DNA of 64,000 nt from Takifugu bimaculatus (taxonomy: Eukaryota > Chordata > Actinopteri > Tetraodontiformes > Tetraodontidae): contig CP034980.1 of the NCBI GenBank assembly GCA_004026145.2, positions 7,121,667-7,185,666 on the forward strand. Direction: 5' to 3'. This document shows positions 1-12,360 of this stretch, one piece after another. The notes under the pieces were generated by a model. That model ran no database searches and had not been told where the DNA came from. It saw nothing but the letters and a program-made list of their open reading frames with translations. How positions within the stretch are numbered: position 1 is the stretch's first letter; each line of letters starts with the position of its first letter. The position numbers were made by a program, and so were the translations under genes.

Positions 1-1446
1 GGTGAGGCCACACAGGAGCAGATAAAAGGCTTCTGGCCTCGCCACGACAACGGCCACTATCTTAGTTCCCTCTGCGAAAAACTGCAAAAAGCAACAAGGT
101 ATTTTTTTGGCTTCCAGTTTCTGATGCGGCTCCAGGAAGATTTTCCACAGGGACTGGCCTAATGTAATTCAGAATAACATGGACACTCAAATTGCTGGGA
201 GGCCATTACTGCTGACTCCATCACCAAATGAGGCCCCAAATGTGTCATTTTAATTAGCTGGTGGCTGCATGATACGCTCATTAATGTGTATTTTACATCC
301 CTCTGCCACCTTTCAAACATTCCATGTAGGTAAAAATCAACAAATTCTCTGGGTGTTGAGGGGTAAGTTCATTAGCTCAACCTTAAATGACAGACAAAAT
401 GCCGCCCAGAGCTGATTTTTAGACCTCCACAAATGTCAGGTTGGGCACGTGGAAAACACATAAATTATCACCCATTTTTTCTCCATCACAGCTGCAGCAC
501 GGATGAATCATCCCAAAATATTTTATAGTGAATTTTTGCATCTCAAAAACAGATAAAAAGGTAACGAGGCAGAATAAATAGCTAAAAAGCCACAGAATAG
601 TCACTGTTATTCACTGTACAGCGAGAATATATTTCAAGGGGCTTCAGTTCAGCCATACTTTATATGTGATTAATTTCTCATTTTATTTTAAAAAATGTGA
701 TAGAAAAGGGGGGTAAATTCTGCAGATAATTGCTGATGTTAATCATAGTCCGATTTTTTTAAAAAGAGGAGTTTTTATCATTCTTTTAAGCGCGGAACGC
801 CGGTGGTCAGAGCCCCCTTAACCACAAGAAGCTTTGGTAATTACTGCAGCAGCTGCCTACACTCCGCAACACTCCTCCAGCTTCTATAGCTGAGCACTTC
901 TTAAGTCTCTTCTGTAATCACTCCTGCTCCTTATCCTGCTGGCAAGACCATTATGTTTCCTTAAGATTGGGCTTCTGTCTGACTGCCGCTGATGAATTTA
1001 GGTGGTTTTAATTGAATTTAGTAGGAGTTGCAGACCAGGTCAAACTGTTACTCCATCTTTTTTTTTTCTAGTTAACTTAAAGTATTCATGTAAAATTACT
1101 ACTAAGAATAAGTCGGTCAAAAAGATTTAATTACATGGATGGAAAATGACAGCATATGTATTATCTCAGATCCAACTTGTGATGAAGTAACAGTCAACTT
1201 AATGATTGTCCGTTTTGACTGTCTTCACCAATTCAGCAGGCAGGTTCAGTGCTGCAGGAGAGCTTTATGACATCGTGTTCAGGGGATTTTAGGAGATCGA
1301 TCTTTCTTCATGGGCGACGTGTGCAAATCGCTGCCCCCTGCTGGTGTGGAATGTCATCGGCTGGTGGTCGGGGTCGGGCGTTTAGATCTGAATTTGACTC
1401 TGGAGACTCTAGAATCACCTTTGGTTGGGATTTGTTTGGGCCTAAC

Positions 1447-1449
<3 letters not shown>
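1..1449. other. Unique non-coding sequence
   Basis: All frames are broken by stops every few tens of codons and no open stretch resembles a protein. The sequence is AT-rich with scattered TAAT/ATTA cores. The block at about 180-345 has the look of a conserved regulatory element and is listed separately. No mobile element was recognised. Short runs of T or A occur near 1060 and 760. Confidence 0.6.
180..345. promoter_or_regulatory. Candidate conserved non-coding element
   Basis: The block contains homeodomain-type cores (TTTTAATTAGCTGG near 249-262 and CTCATTAATG near 278-287) separated by a GC-balanced stretch without repeats. Such clustering of TAAT cores in otherwise unique, stop-rich sequence is typical of developmental enhancers in fish. 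This is inferred from motif content only; conservation cannot be seen from one sequence. Confidence 0.25.

Positions 1450-1492
<43 letters not shown>
1450..1492. repeat. (CA)n microsatellite
   Basis: About 21 uninterrupted CA units, ending in a CAGACACA variant. The apparent long reading frames over this tract on both strands (runs of His-Thr or Val-Cys) are repeat artefacts. Confidence 0.98.
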
Positions 1493-1497
<5 letters not shown>

Positions 1498-4400
1498 ATT
1501 TTTATCAGTGTGAGCTGTTTGACTTTGCGCTGGCATATCCAAAGCATTAGATTTATCTGCTGGGGGCTTCTCTTGAAGCAGGGTGGTTCAATATACAGTA
1601 GCACACACCACAAGCCGCAAAGACACTTTTGACTCACTAAAGACGGCAGGTTCTGTTAATAAATATAATGGGGTGGGTGGGGGAAGTGATTTAGGAGAGG
1701 TCCACAGCATTTAAGGCAGGACCACACAGTTTCTTTCAGGTTGTAGTGAGTCTCCAGTCCATTTCATCCAGGCGCTCTCTATCCATTTCACTTCACAGCG
1801 TGGCCATCTTGCAGATAACATTATTGATTCTTCTATTGTTCCCATTTTTTACCTCTTCTCTGTGGTGAACCCACACCCATCCGCCGCTCTTCCTTTTTTA
1901 CTACCAAACTATGAAAATTCAAAAAGTGCTGATGGGGGAAAAAAAAAAAAGTGGTCTGTCTCGCACGGTGCCGCCCACTTCTACAACTTTTACAAAGTGC
2001 AACCTAAAACTGTCGAGGTGTGCCACTCAACTGTGTCCCAAGATTCTCAGAGTAATCTATATGGGATCCACTCCCTTCAGGCATCAGGGAAGCTCATTTA
2101 ACTACATCAATACTGGGGGAAATGAGACACAGAGCGATGGCTTCAGAGACGGAGAAGTTAGACGGTTGACTGAGATGCCCTTACATCTTACTTAAGGAGT
2201 CTCTGCTCGATAGTGTAGAGTTCATTGAGTGAACTGTTTCCACTCTTGTTAAAACATCAAACCGCACAGGATGTCGAGCCAAAGGCAGCAGAGGGGGCAG
2301 ACGTGCGAGTCGGATGAACCAAACTTGCTAAATGGAACGACTTAGAGTTGCCGTGATCCATGCATACATGTAATGAATGGATACGTTTCTTTTTTATATA
2401 TTTGTAGTAATTATTGGATAAATATAAGAATTTTTTAGTGACAGAACAGGTATATGTTGAATGTTGGGGGCTGAAAGGCTGGACGTCACAGCCGTCGTGT
2501 GGCTCAAGGACACAATGGAAAGGAAATCTAATGAATGGAAAGGCTACATAGTGGCGAGATAAGATAGGATCTTGTTAATTAGAGTAAGCTTTTTGTTGTA
2601 TAGACAAGGCAATTTCACGAATACACTGAATCTGCAATCCTATAGAAAAGACTCCACACGGTGGGTCGATTATTGTGGAGCCTGTTGGAGTTTTCTCACT
2701 CGAAATTAGTTCAGCGATGGCACTCTGCATATGCGTGAGGATGCAATATATCAGTGTTCCCACCATACGGTTGCACCTTCCAACAGCCTTGAACAGCTCA
2801 AACTCGAATACAGCTCCAACACAATCCTTCTTCTTTGTAGTAACGCCCAACATACAAATTCCTGTCTTCTTCCGGGAACACTGAACAGTGTCAGTCAAAT
2901 GTCAGACGCTCCTTGTCCTCGCTGTCAAAGCCCCTTTATTGGACTGTCACCGAGGAAAAAAAGCACACTTGTAGTGAGATCAGAAGAAAAAAATTATATG
3001 TTGTTAGAACGATGTAGGAAGCAGGACTGAAGCAGCCAGAATGAAAAGCATCACATTAGTGACAACAATGACTTGCTAACTATCAATTTTTACTTTTAAC
3101 AAAAAATCGATGCGGTGTGAGTTGCTCTGTCTCCCTGATGAACCGATATATTTGGATTTTCTCTGATAAGTGATACAGCAATGACAGAAATTCTGCTCAT
3201 TGGCCTCTCAGTGGCTCACTGTAAACATTGCAACAATACTGCATTTTCTGCTGCGTTGATGACGCTCACCGCCACCACGTCCTCATCATCATCACATGGG
3301 CTCTGCTGTTTCTACTCTACTTTGGGGTGATGCATTAATCTCCTTCCATAAATTATCCTCTAACACAACAGGAAGGAGATGGCATTGGAGGATGAGGCAT
3401 TGAAAGGGGGTACTGTGTAAGCATCCGTGTGACCCTGGCAGATCAATAATAACCTGCCTTGCGCCCTTTACAGGGAAACGTTTTGTCCAAGCATCATTTC
3501 CTGCGACCTATGAGCCTGTACTGTCTTCACACCTTTCCTCCATGTCATCCTGTGGTGCAGCTGTCAGTTCTCTTAAAGACTTTCTGACCTCGATCAGTCT
3601 GATCCGCAGCTACTACCAGACTCCTGGTGGTAGTACCCTCTAACGGAGAACACTCAGGATTAGATCAGGAAGCAAGATGCTGCGCATTTATAACATCTTT
3701 AAAAACTCTACCAGTTATATCCTGATCTCATTACGGACATTTCAAATGAAGTGAAATCACAGGGTCTTGCAGGGCGCTGCCTCCACTGTTGTGCAGACCT
3801 TTTCTTTCTGATGAATCAACTTGCAGCTGGCATTGTGCGTGCACCCTGGGCTTCATTAAAGCCACCTCAAAGAAAAATCAACCTTCCGGACTTCCGAGCG
3901 CACAGAACATCGAGGGCAACGGAATGTGGATAGGAAATGTCATCCACAGACTGGGACAGTCCTACATCGCCATGGCGTTTGTGTTAGAAAAGGTATCACA
4001 TAGCTTTGAAAATCATCAGGAATCCATCAGCCTGTTTTATGGGAATTTGTGATCCGATCCGAAAGATCAACGAAGTGAATGTAAGGACAGGTATTGACCT
4101 TAATCAAAAAGTGTCAGTTTGGCGCTGGTTTTACTGGCTTATTTTAATTAGCTTTTGATTTACTATTTCATTAAAGGAAAAGAGGCTGATGTTGGCTTTC
4201 AAAATGAGAACGCTCGGGTTAATTTACGTAACTTACAGTGTTTTCAGAGCCATTTAAGAAATGACTGTTCTCTCAGCATAACGAGGTTCAGTATCAACAT
4301 GCTGAATCCATGTAAGAGGATTACCAATAAAAATGAAATCAAATAAATAACGCCTCTAGACTTCAAATGTCTGCTTTGATGTCAGGTTCATATATATTCA

Positions 4401-4860
4401 AGGTGTATTCCTTCAAAACTACAAGGCCATAACAAGCTCCTATCATCACACTTCTGTTTTGATTGTCGAGAACACAAAAGGTCCCTCTCAGGGGACATGT
4501 ACGTTTTAATTAAACACTGCAGAGAACATATGCAAAGGTGGAAGGGACGGACTCGATGGATTCCTTTCTGAAGTTGTTCGCATGTGATCAGAGCAACCAC
4601 AGAAACAATATCAAGAGCAACACTTTGCGTCTCCATTGCATTCAGTGGTTCAAAGAGCACATTTTCCACGTTCCTGGCGTTTATGAGGACCAACTGAGAA
4701 ACAGCTGCCTCTATCTGTGTACATTTTCTTGTGTGGCCTTAAACAAATGGGGGAATTAAGTTAGAACATTCAGGCAGTATACGTACAGTCTAGTGCGTTA
4801 AAGACGGCAGCCAGTTCCTCTGGATGTGAAAAGAACACTGTGTACAGATGGCCTACTTTA
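1493..4860. other. Unique non-coding sequence
   Basis: No gene, RNA gene or recognisable mobile element was seen. A short inverted repeat lies at about 3609-3633 (CTACTACCAG against CTGGTGGTAG, 4-base loop). A run of 11 A's is at about 1939. Short open stretches at 2575-2898 and 4388-4693 (minus) have no familiar motif and no paired splice sites of good quality. Confidence 0.55.
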
Positions 4861-4960
4861 TAAAGCCAACCCACCAATTCATTGCACCTGCAGGTGAGTT
4901 TGCATAATTATCATCTTCAAAAGGGAATATGAAACCATGTGTGGATGCCAGACAATCGTT
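4861..4960. promoter_or_regulatory. Candidate enhancer: palindromic double E-box plus POU/homeodomain site
   Basis: CACCTGCAGGTG, a perfect 12-bp palindrome made of two abutting E-boxes (CACCTG/CAGGTG), is at 4885-4896. It is followed after two bases by TTTGCATAATTA (4899-4910), which joins an octamer-like half (TTTGCAT) to a homeodomain core (AATTA). CACCTG boxes are bound by ZEB, SNAI and some bHLH factors. The second E-box also reads as a splice donor (CAG|GTGAGT), but there is no good acceptor upstream, so a regulatory reading is preferred. Confidence 0.3.
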
Positions 4961-5230
4961 TAACCACGTCACAGTTCCCACAGAAAGCAAATTACCTCTC
5001 ATCCAAATAGGTATCGAAAAACAACAAAATATAAGTGATTTAAAAATAGGCTCTATTGACTCTGTTTTATGTTATGCAAAATGCTGTGGAGATAAATATC
5101 TGACAGTAAATGACCGGGGTAATAGCAAAAATATGGTGCAAAACATGTAACAAATCATACATAAAGCCCTGCTCTCCCTGCCTGAGGGGGAAATGTATTT
5201 ATGCTAATAGAGACAGAAGGATTAACTTAC

Positions 5231-5304
5231 CGCACAGGAAAGGGATGCAGGGAGCATGTCTGCTTCTGGCCAGGACAGCTGAGGCGGCTCTGCACACATT
5301 CACT
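5231..5304 (-). CDS. Candidate internal exon, unrecognised gene
   Basis: On the minus strand this 74-bp segment is preceded by a strong pyrimidine-rich acceptor (CTCTTTTGCTGTGTTGCAG) and followed by CG|GTAAGT. Frame 0 is open and reads SECVQSRLSCPGQKQTCSL and on; it has three cysteines and ends in phase 2. A second frame (entered in phase 2) is also open. The adjacent candidate exon at 5546-5635 ends in phase 0, which fits frame 0 here across a 241-bp intron. I do not recognise the peptide. Splice-site pairs of this strength also arise by chance in a window this size, so the call is weak without transcript support. Confidence 0.25.
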
Positions 5305-5545
5305 CTGCAACACAGCAAAAGAGTTCTGTAAGGACACACTTGTGTCATTGCACGGAACAGACGCATCTGAAACATTTGGAATGTCAGGAAGCCTGTGTCA
5401 TCCACTCTGTCACGGAGTAAGCACATTCCCTGGAAGAATAAAACGTACAGTGCATAGCCTGGACGTTATATAATGTGTTCCCAAAACATCCGTCCATCCA
5501 TCTCTCCGTCTCTTTTTCCACGACGATATTGGAGCTTTAATTTAC

Positions 5546-5635
5546 CGGACACATGGGCTGTTTCACGTTTAATGGCTTGTCCACATCCGTTTGCAGCTTC
5601 TGAAGTTTATATCCATTAAGGTTGACAAAACGATT
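5546..5635 (-). CDS. Candidate internal exon, unrecognised gene
   Basis: A 90-bp minus-strand segment bounded by an acceptor (CCTCCCTGTGACTGCTCAG) and a moderate donor (CCG|GTAAAT). Only frame 0 is open. It gives 30 codons beginning NRFVNLNGYKLQKLQTDVDK, with hydrophilic, protein-like composition. Unspliced, the frame stops three codons past the donor. Start and end phases are both 0, matching frame 0 of the next candidate exon at 5231-5304. The frame is also open for about 35 codons upstream of the acceptor, so an unspliced ORF or no gene at all is possible. The product is not recognised. Confidence 0.22.
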
Positions 5636-8600
5636 CTGAGCAGTCACAGGGAGGCCGTGTAGGTGCAGGTAGGCGTGTGCAGACAGGGGGAAATACCCAG
5701 CTCTGTTCCCAGTCAAACTAAATGTACTTTGTCTTCGCACAACAGCATGAGTGAGTTGGTATGAGCACCAGCCACTTGCACATTTAATTTCAGCTTATTG
5801 ATATCTGAAACTTTCTCTTGTAAAGATTAGCATGCTTGAAATTGCATCTTAGAGCGACACACACTTTATGCTAAAACACTTTACAATTAATGTCCACATA
5901 TCTGACAAGTGCAGAGGGAAAAAAAAACAGTAATTCGTATTCAAACAAACCAAACCCTCCTACCTGTCATTTTTGCATCATTTTGCTAGGAGGATTTTGA
6001 AATAATGAGGTTTCTGGTGTGTTTACCCTGAAAAGATATGAGCCTGTGGGAACGCGGATGGAAAAGTCAAAGAGCCACATGAATTTTTAACAGATAATTA
6101 TTGCATTTCTGCTTATTATGAGCTGTAACCTCTACAAAACATATTGTTCTCTGTATGTTTTTAATCACAGCCTTATGGGAACATATTAAAGCAAAATGTT
6201 TGCATTGTCTTCTTTTTTTAATGGATTTGCTTCGTAGTCATAAATAGACAAACTGAATCCTCCTGAAACGGTGTTTGGGTGGTGAAGGGGGATGAGGAGA
6301 ACACAGAGATGAGGTCGAATGAGATGCAAGTGGGATGAAATCTAGAGTGTGCCGAGGTCAGCAGAAGTCACCACAGTGGAATTAGACACATGCCTGCCCA
6401 TATTACCCCCTCTTCCCTGCAGACGACCCACTAAAAAACCTGATTATCACCGCGCTTCTGCATCTATGTGGCCACTGACCCTCACGGTGTCTTCAGAGCG
6501 GGCGCTCATTCCTTTGTGTTGCAGCGCACATTCTTCTGTTTTACCTCAGTAACACAATAAAACGCAACACAAAGTGTTTCAGCCCAATCAGCAACAGCAC
6601 ATGTTCTCTTTTGTTTGTTTAAGTTTTAAATAGGGTGGTTGTTTTGCCGCCTGATGAACTAAACAGGAGCCTTAAAATATTCAGACAAGAGAAAGAAAAA
6701 ATGATGAGGGAAATTTCAGCACCACACACGGACGACCTACAGTGACTTTGCGATCCTTTGAAATCCTTTCTCCAACTATCAAAGTGCTTCTTCCTGATTG
6801 TCTTATTCGTGCCATTTTAAATACGGCGTTCAGCAAAAACACAGTGGCAGCCTTTTATCGGCTCTGCTCCTAACTGCTGATAAAGAGATATTAAAACTAT
6901 TATTAAAAACTAAAATCCGGGGCTTATAAATTTACATTTCCTCTCTCCTGATTGCAGCCATCATCATAATTTTTCAGAGGTTTCCTGAAGGCATCAGGCA
7001 CTAAATAATTGATGGACCTGAAAGCTGTTTGGCTTTGTGAGCAAGTGCCTGCAACTCCTGTGGGAAGCAAGAAGCACCAGCAGCTCTGGAAACCAGTGGA
7101 AGCCGGCAAGAGTGAGAATTAGCATGGTGTTCTGTCACCCTCGATGTATGGTGCTGAGACAGTGCAATATGGTTTCATTAAGGCCAGAACCTCGCAGGCA
7201 GATACATCAAAGGTCTGGCTTGTCTGGGTTCCATTTTACAGAGACAATACAGAGATGAAGAAATAGCTGAAACTATTTTCATTCGAAACAATAATGACAA
7301 AGGTTGCATAGTCGCCACTGAAGTTTGGGAAGTGGGTAACAGCGGTGCAGAGAAATCCGGACGGCGATCAGATTTCTGGATGAACAGTCTTGTCAACGCC
7401 ACCACCTCTTGCCGTGGCAACATTTGCAGAGGCTTCATGGAGATGTGAAATCAGGATGTAGGTCGTTGCAGAAACGGTTTAAGCAACTTAAGATCGTGGT
7501 TCAGATTTGAAATGCCACAGCGGCGGGATGGTGTGTTGAGCACATCAGACAACAGAAAGGGCACATTCACGCAGACAGAGCAGCAAACATATCAGTGGAA
7601 GGCATTCAGAGGTGGTTCTTTTATCTTGGTTGATATTGTTATGACCAACCAGTCAGTTTATGCTGTCCTGAAATGTTCAAGGAACACTCCAAATAGGTGA
7701 TCACCCTTTGAAGTCTATCAAATATGCCAAAAAATTCAGCTTGCGTGGAAGTTCTACTACAATCAGCTGGTACCTGTGGTCATGTGACCTCAGTACCAGA
7801 GTATTGATGGCAGACAAAGGTCAGTCAGGCGGCTACAGCAGTAGCTTGGCTATAATTTGTTAGCAAGGCAACTGAAGTGGGTTCTCTTTATCCGTCCACT
7901 GAAGAACTCCAGTCAGGCTTCCGTTAAGGATTTATTTCCCTTTTACTTGCTGCTTGACTTCCGGGTCAGGATTTAGAACATTTCCTTTCAGGTAGAGACA
8001 AGAGATCTATGAAACTTAGTCAGGTTGTTAGGTTGAACCTGTCTGAGAGGGGAGTGGTTATAATTTTGAGGCTAAATTGCTGCCATCCCTCAGGTTTCAC
8101 TACTGTGCTCTTTAAAAAAAAAACGATATGGTTTGTATAACAAGCTGCAAAGATGCACTGCCAACAAAATCCTGTTTTTGCTCGGAACAGTATCTGCTCT
8201 GATGTTGGGTGTTGGGTACGGATTACTGAGACAGGCAGACACAGTCCTTGTTTGTGTGCGTGCCTTCACAATACTACAGTGGAAAAGCTAGTGAAAATGT
8301 GACCTGGTTCAGATATGTTATCCTGACTGGGTGTCCAGACCCTTCCTCAACGGCCCGATTCCAGTCGGGATTTCTCTCTTACCGGGCAGACCTGCTTCAC
8401 CAGGCATCCAACATTGCGTTTTGTACTCGTCAGGACAGAAATCCCGGCTCGATCGGGGTCCCTGAGGACCGGGCCTAGACCCTCCTGGTGAACCCTTCAG
8501 GAACCGGCTCCCCAGTACACCTAAACTCTTCAGGTCAGTGTCGGTTTGTCTGTTCATCATACTAGTGCTTCCACTGCTGAGAGGGAATGATGCTAATAAG

Positions 8601-9196
8601 GTCACAGTCCCTTCTGTGTGGCCGGGCAGGGTTGATTATATCCCAGGACTGACTGTTCACAGACTCTACCAAGAAGCTGGAACAGACCCTTAAGATTCAA
8701 ATCTAGGTCGCAATTTCCATTTCAGTCACCATCTGTAACAAAGAGACAGAGCAGGCTAAGATGATGAGCCCTGAGAAGAAACTCAGGATATTAGCCACAG
8801 AACAAAAGATTGAAGTACTTTGCATTTATGAACCAATTTCAGGGACCACTGAAGGAAAAAACACAATCTCCGTGATGGCAGTTTTCCACCCACGCTGATG
8901 AAATATATATGACCAACATGAGGTCACATCATAACCAGCCTCGGTGAGGATGTTTCAAATCGGAGCGGGGGGGTTGGGGGGGTAATCAGTCCTTTTCAAC
9001 TAAATGCCTATTGGATACACTTATGTGAATGCTAAAGCTTTTATCATCCATTCAGCTGATGAAAGGTGCAAGACAATGTTCAATCAGCGCTGCGCTGGGT
9101 AGCAGCAGCGCACATGCGGGTGGGGATCCGAAGGCATGTGACTCTATATAGTCCTTTTGATCTGCTGATCATGTCTAAAACTTTCCAAACTCTTCC
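5636..9196. other. Unique non-coding sequence with enhancer-like blocks
   Basis: No gene or repeat family was recognised. AT-rich stretches with homeodomain cores lie at about 6080-6140 (ACAGATAATTATTGCAT) and 6995-7060. A minus-strand frame at 8318-8605 has some Gly-Pro content but is out of collagen register and was rejected. Confidence 0.5.
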
Positions 9197-9211
9197 ATAT
9201 ATATATATATT
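9197..9211. repeat. Short (AT)n tract
   Basis: About seven AT units within an otherwise unique region, followed by a T5 run. Confidence 0.85.
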
Positions 9212-10817
9212 TTTAATGATGATGCTCACCATTGCATCAGGCTTTCTGTCTATGCTGGAGACCTGATGGATGATGGAGGCAGTCTGGCTTTAATTTAGGC
9301 TTCTCCCTGAACTCCAGAGGACAATGTGGACACTTGTCGGTGAACATGGCCACAGCTTCCACTTACATCAGGACAGCGACGACCCCACAGGACCTTTCAG
9401 GAGGAGTTGACAGCCTTGTCCTTAGGTGTCAAAATTAATATCCTCACTACACAGAACCCGGTGAACATGGACCAGTGCTGACCTCGGGGAAAAAAACATA
9501 CAAGCAGGGCAGCCTCATTTACAGAGAGGTCCTGAGAGCACTGGTTTACCTCTTTATTATTGTACTAATTTAAGTGAAAGATTAAGCTCATTGCAACAGA
9601 AAAGTCACGCACTATGTGGAAAGACACACTTTGTTCACCCATCAGTAATTTCAAGAACAATGGGCTCTGAGATGTGGCACCCGCAATAATTCTTCTGGAC
9701 ATTTTTGGAGGGAATTAGGTTCACAGGGGAAAGCTGAAACATAAACTCAAGAGGGAAAAATGAGAGTGTCCTGGCTGTTTTCCCAGGTTTTTCTGCTGGC
9801 TGTACAACAAATTGTCACTCGGGGATGATGAAAGTACCCTGAACCTTGAACCTTGAAAAAAGTTGAATTTCCCACCCAGTGTCCTTTCTGCCTGATAAAA
9901 TATAGTAAATGCAGCACTGCAGTCAGCTGAAAAAGCTGCAAGGTTCCAGTCATATTTCTTCTTTACGCACAGAAACCACTTTGAAAAATGGCTGCAGCGA
10001 GGTAGAATCATGTATTAATGCAGAACCTGGTCGGCGAAAGTTTAATTAGTGGCAACAATCGTTAAGCAATTCCACATTTATTAACTATACATTCAATGAT
10101 TACCTCTCCTGTTCTTTTTCTCATGCTTCCTGTGAAGGTTGTTAAAGTTGGTCTCTTGTATTCATTGACTGCCGCTGCCAAAGACAGTCATTCAGCCACC
10201 GAGCTAATTGAAAGTCTGATGCCCTCACATCGCTCCAGCGCCAACATGCTGCAGCTCAGCCGCAAGCCTCATCAGAATCACGCTGGGAATAACACCGCAA
10301 AGGATTCCCATTTGGGTTTGGGAGATATTTGGGCGTCGGTTTTGGATGGAAACCATCTTCCAAAAAACACAATTACCAAACCTTGCACTGGAATGCTCAG
10401 CTGTAACACGCATGAGCGAACACGTGGATGCGAACACGTACACACGCAGTAGTGTAACCTGCACGCATGGTTGCGTGTTCACATTAGTCGGCAGTGTGAC
10501 TGGAGCCTCTGGTGCTGCTGAAGCTAAAGCAGTTAGGCGCCATTAGAGGCACAAGAACCACTAACTGCAGACATCATTGGGGGCTTCAGTTAACTGAGTG
10601 AGCAGATTAGTTTGAAATGAAGTGATGACAGAAGAAAAAGCCTCTCAGTAAACACAGGGTGCTGTTTTTCAAAAATCCTCCATTGCTAAGTCTGGTTGTT
10701 TTTAACTTGGCTGAAGCAAAGGAAGCAGTCAAGAGCGCTGACGGATAACGAAAATGTGTTTCTACCTTTACTGGTATCAATGCCAACTTCTTGTGTCACT
10801 TAACTGTGTTAACCGCC
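9212..10817. other. Unique non-coding sequence
   Basis: No gene or mobile element was recognised. The 118-codon plus-strand frame at 10096-10452 shows no domain, has no splice support and is matched by an open minus-strand frame, so it is treated as chance. A direct repeat of CCTTGAA lies near 9843. Confidence 0.5.
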
Positions 10818-11080
10818 CATTATCTAGCACCACTTATCCTGCGTAAACGGAAGCACGGCCGTCGCAGAGCGAAATTACAGGATAGAGGAACAATCGTTTA
10901 CATCTGCTGGCAATTTAGTAAAACCACTTAGCCTAATGTGAATGTCTGTGGACTGTGGGAGGATGCTGGAGTGACTGAGGGAATATTTACAGACGAATAT
11001 TTACCAACTCATGCAAACTCCACGTAAGCAAGGCCCTGACCGGGAATCAGACACCCTCTTCTTGCTGTGAGGTGTCACTT
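10818..11080 (-). mobile_element. tRNA-derived SINE, decayed, minus strand
   Basis: Read on the minus strand, this matches the layout of an abundant fish tRNA-headed SINE as I remember it. There is a decayed B-box-like end near 11050-11080 (CACAGCAAGAAG then a diverged box), then a body with GGAGTTTGCATGAGTTGG and TCCTCCCACAGTCCACAGAC, then a 3' end near 10831 containing CAGGATAAG followed by a diverged tail. The body phrases, corresponding to GACTGTGGGAGGATGC and CATGCAAACTCCAC on the plus strand, are diagnostic. The copy is diverged and carries small insertions. No intact promoter or target-site duplication was identified, so it is presumably inert. The family name was not checked. Confidence 0.75.
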
Positions 11081-12246
11081 TTAACTTCCACAATACTGGT
11101 GAAGGAAATTCATCTAATTGAACAAGTGGAATCACGAGTGAGCCGCAAACCCCTGAGCTTTCCATTGGTTGATTACACTTGATTACACATTGGTACTTAA
11201 CTTAAATGGTTGAACGCTAACACAAGTCTACTTTTTGTCTGTAACAGAGGCACCCAATAGTATTTATAAAGGCATTTTAGCACTGAAACTGACTGCGTTC
11301 TATAACACATTCAAATAATTGGACTATAGCCGTCCTGGATTGCCTTTTTAGAAACAATTTCATACACATGTAATTGCTTTTAGAGCATGAAATATGGTAG
11401 GTTAGGGCATGGCACACAATAGATTATTTGTGGAAACAAGAATTATGCATTTTTGTCCTCTTCCTGGCCTGCTGAGAAAGTTTTTTCAGAGACGGTTGTA
11501 AGAGTTAAGGAATTTGAAATCGGATTTCATTGCCAATTATGAAACAGCCTGCAACAGTTGGTCAAAGATTTTCTTCCTGAAATGAATTATTGGCGTGACC
11601 ACTAAATCTGTTGGAAAATGCATAAATATAAACTATGTGTTTCCCAGCATCAAAGTGCTTCTCTGCTACATAAATGTCTGTAAATCTCCACAGTACAACA
11701 ATTCACTATTGTGCACCTTCGACTGGCGACAGCTCTGCTCAAATCGATGTAATCAATGATGCATAACAGATGTGTTTGCTTCATATCTTGTGTGCACTTT
11801 GCCAACGCCCTGACAAGATGAGACCAGACTTTAGCTGCTCAACCTCCAACATTCCCTCAGGACAACGAGTGACTGCAGTTCAGCTGGCTGGAGTGAACAG
11901 AGCTCGGACACGACTCCTGCAAACAATCCTTCCAGGGCTACGTTTAATGAACATGTGGAATGGCTGCATTCATAGGACGGTCTTCTAATTATCTCTCTCC
12001 CTGGTGTTTATGCAGAGATTTGAGAATTCAAAGCCTGACTTTATTGCAAAATGAATTTAAAGGCATTAGCAAACACTGAGAAAGAAGAAAGGAAGATTGA
12101 ACCACTGGAGGGTAAAAACTCAATAAAAGGAACAGCAATTAAAAGACGGTAACAGAATAACAACAAATTCATACACATGAAGCATGTTCAGTGTTTAAAC
12201 CCACATCCATTAGACAGATTGGAAAAGGAATTTTACTGTGTTTCTC
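11081..12246. other. Unique non-coding sequence
   Basis: Stop-rich in all frames. An AT-rich, motif-dense stretch lies at about 11560-11640. No gene, RNA or repeat was recognised. Confidence 0.5.
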
Positions 12247-12360
12247 TTAACACTAGAAGTCCCAGCATTTTTCTGTCTAGGTAGAAGACCCACATAGGGG
12301 CCATTTGGCCCGACCACTTTTCCCGAGATGCAGTAATGACCGACAGCACAGGTCTTTATG
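12247..12360. mobile_element. Possible one-ended piggyBac-like remnant
   Basis: TTAA at 12247-12250 is followed directly by CACTAGAAGTCCCAG. This resembles the terminal inverted repeats of fish piggyBac-like elements, which insert at TTAA and begin with CACTAGAA-type ends. A short GGGGCCATTTGGCCC hairpin near 12297-12311 is also reminiscent of those elements. The opposite end (a TTCTAGTGTTAA form) was not found downstream, so if real this is a truncated copy. The similarity is from memory and covers only the tip. Confidence 0.35.

Noticed and set aside
1249..1637. Open frames over 100 codons on both strands
   Set aside because: They are created by the (CA)n microsatellite and consist of His-Thr or Val-Cys runs.
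5946..5995. 22-bp minus-strand segment between CCTCCTAG and CAG|GTAGGA
   Set aside because: Its end phase would put a stop in the next candidate exon at 5231-5304, and the acceptor is weak.
8318..8605. Minus-strand frame with collagen-like phrases (GSPGGSRPGPQGP, MPGEAGLPG) ending at a GTAAGA donor
   Set aside because: Glycines fall out of the every-third-residue register, several frames are open, and the upstream acceptor is weak.
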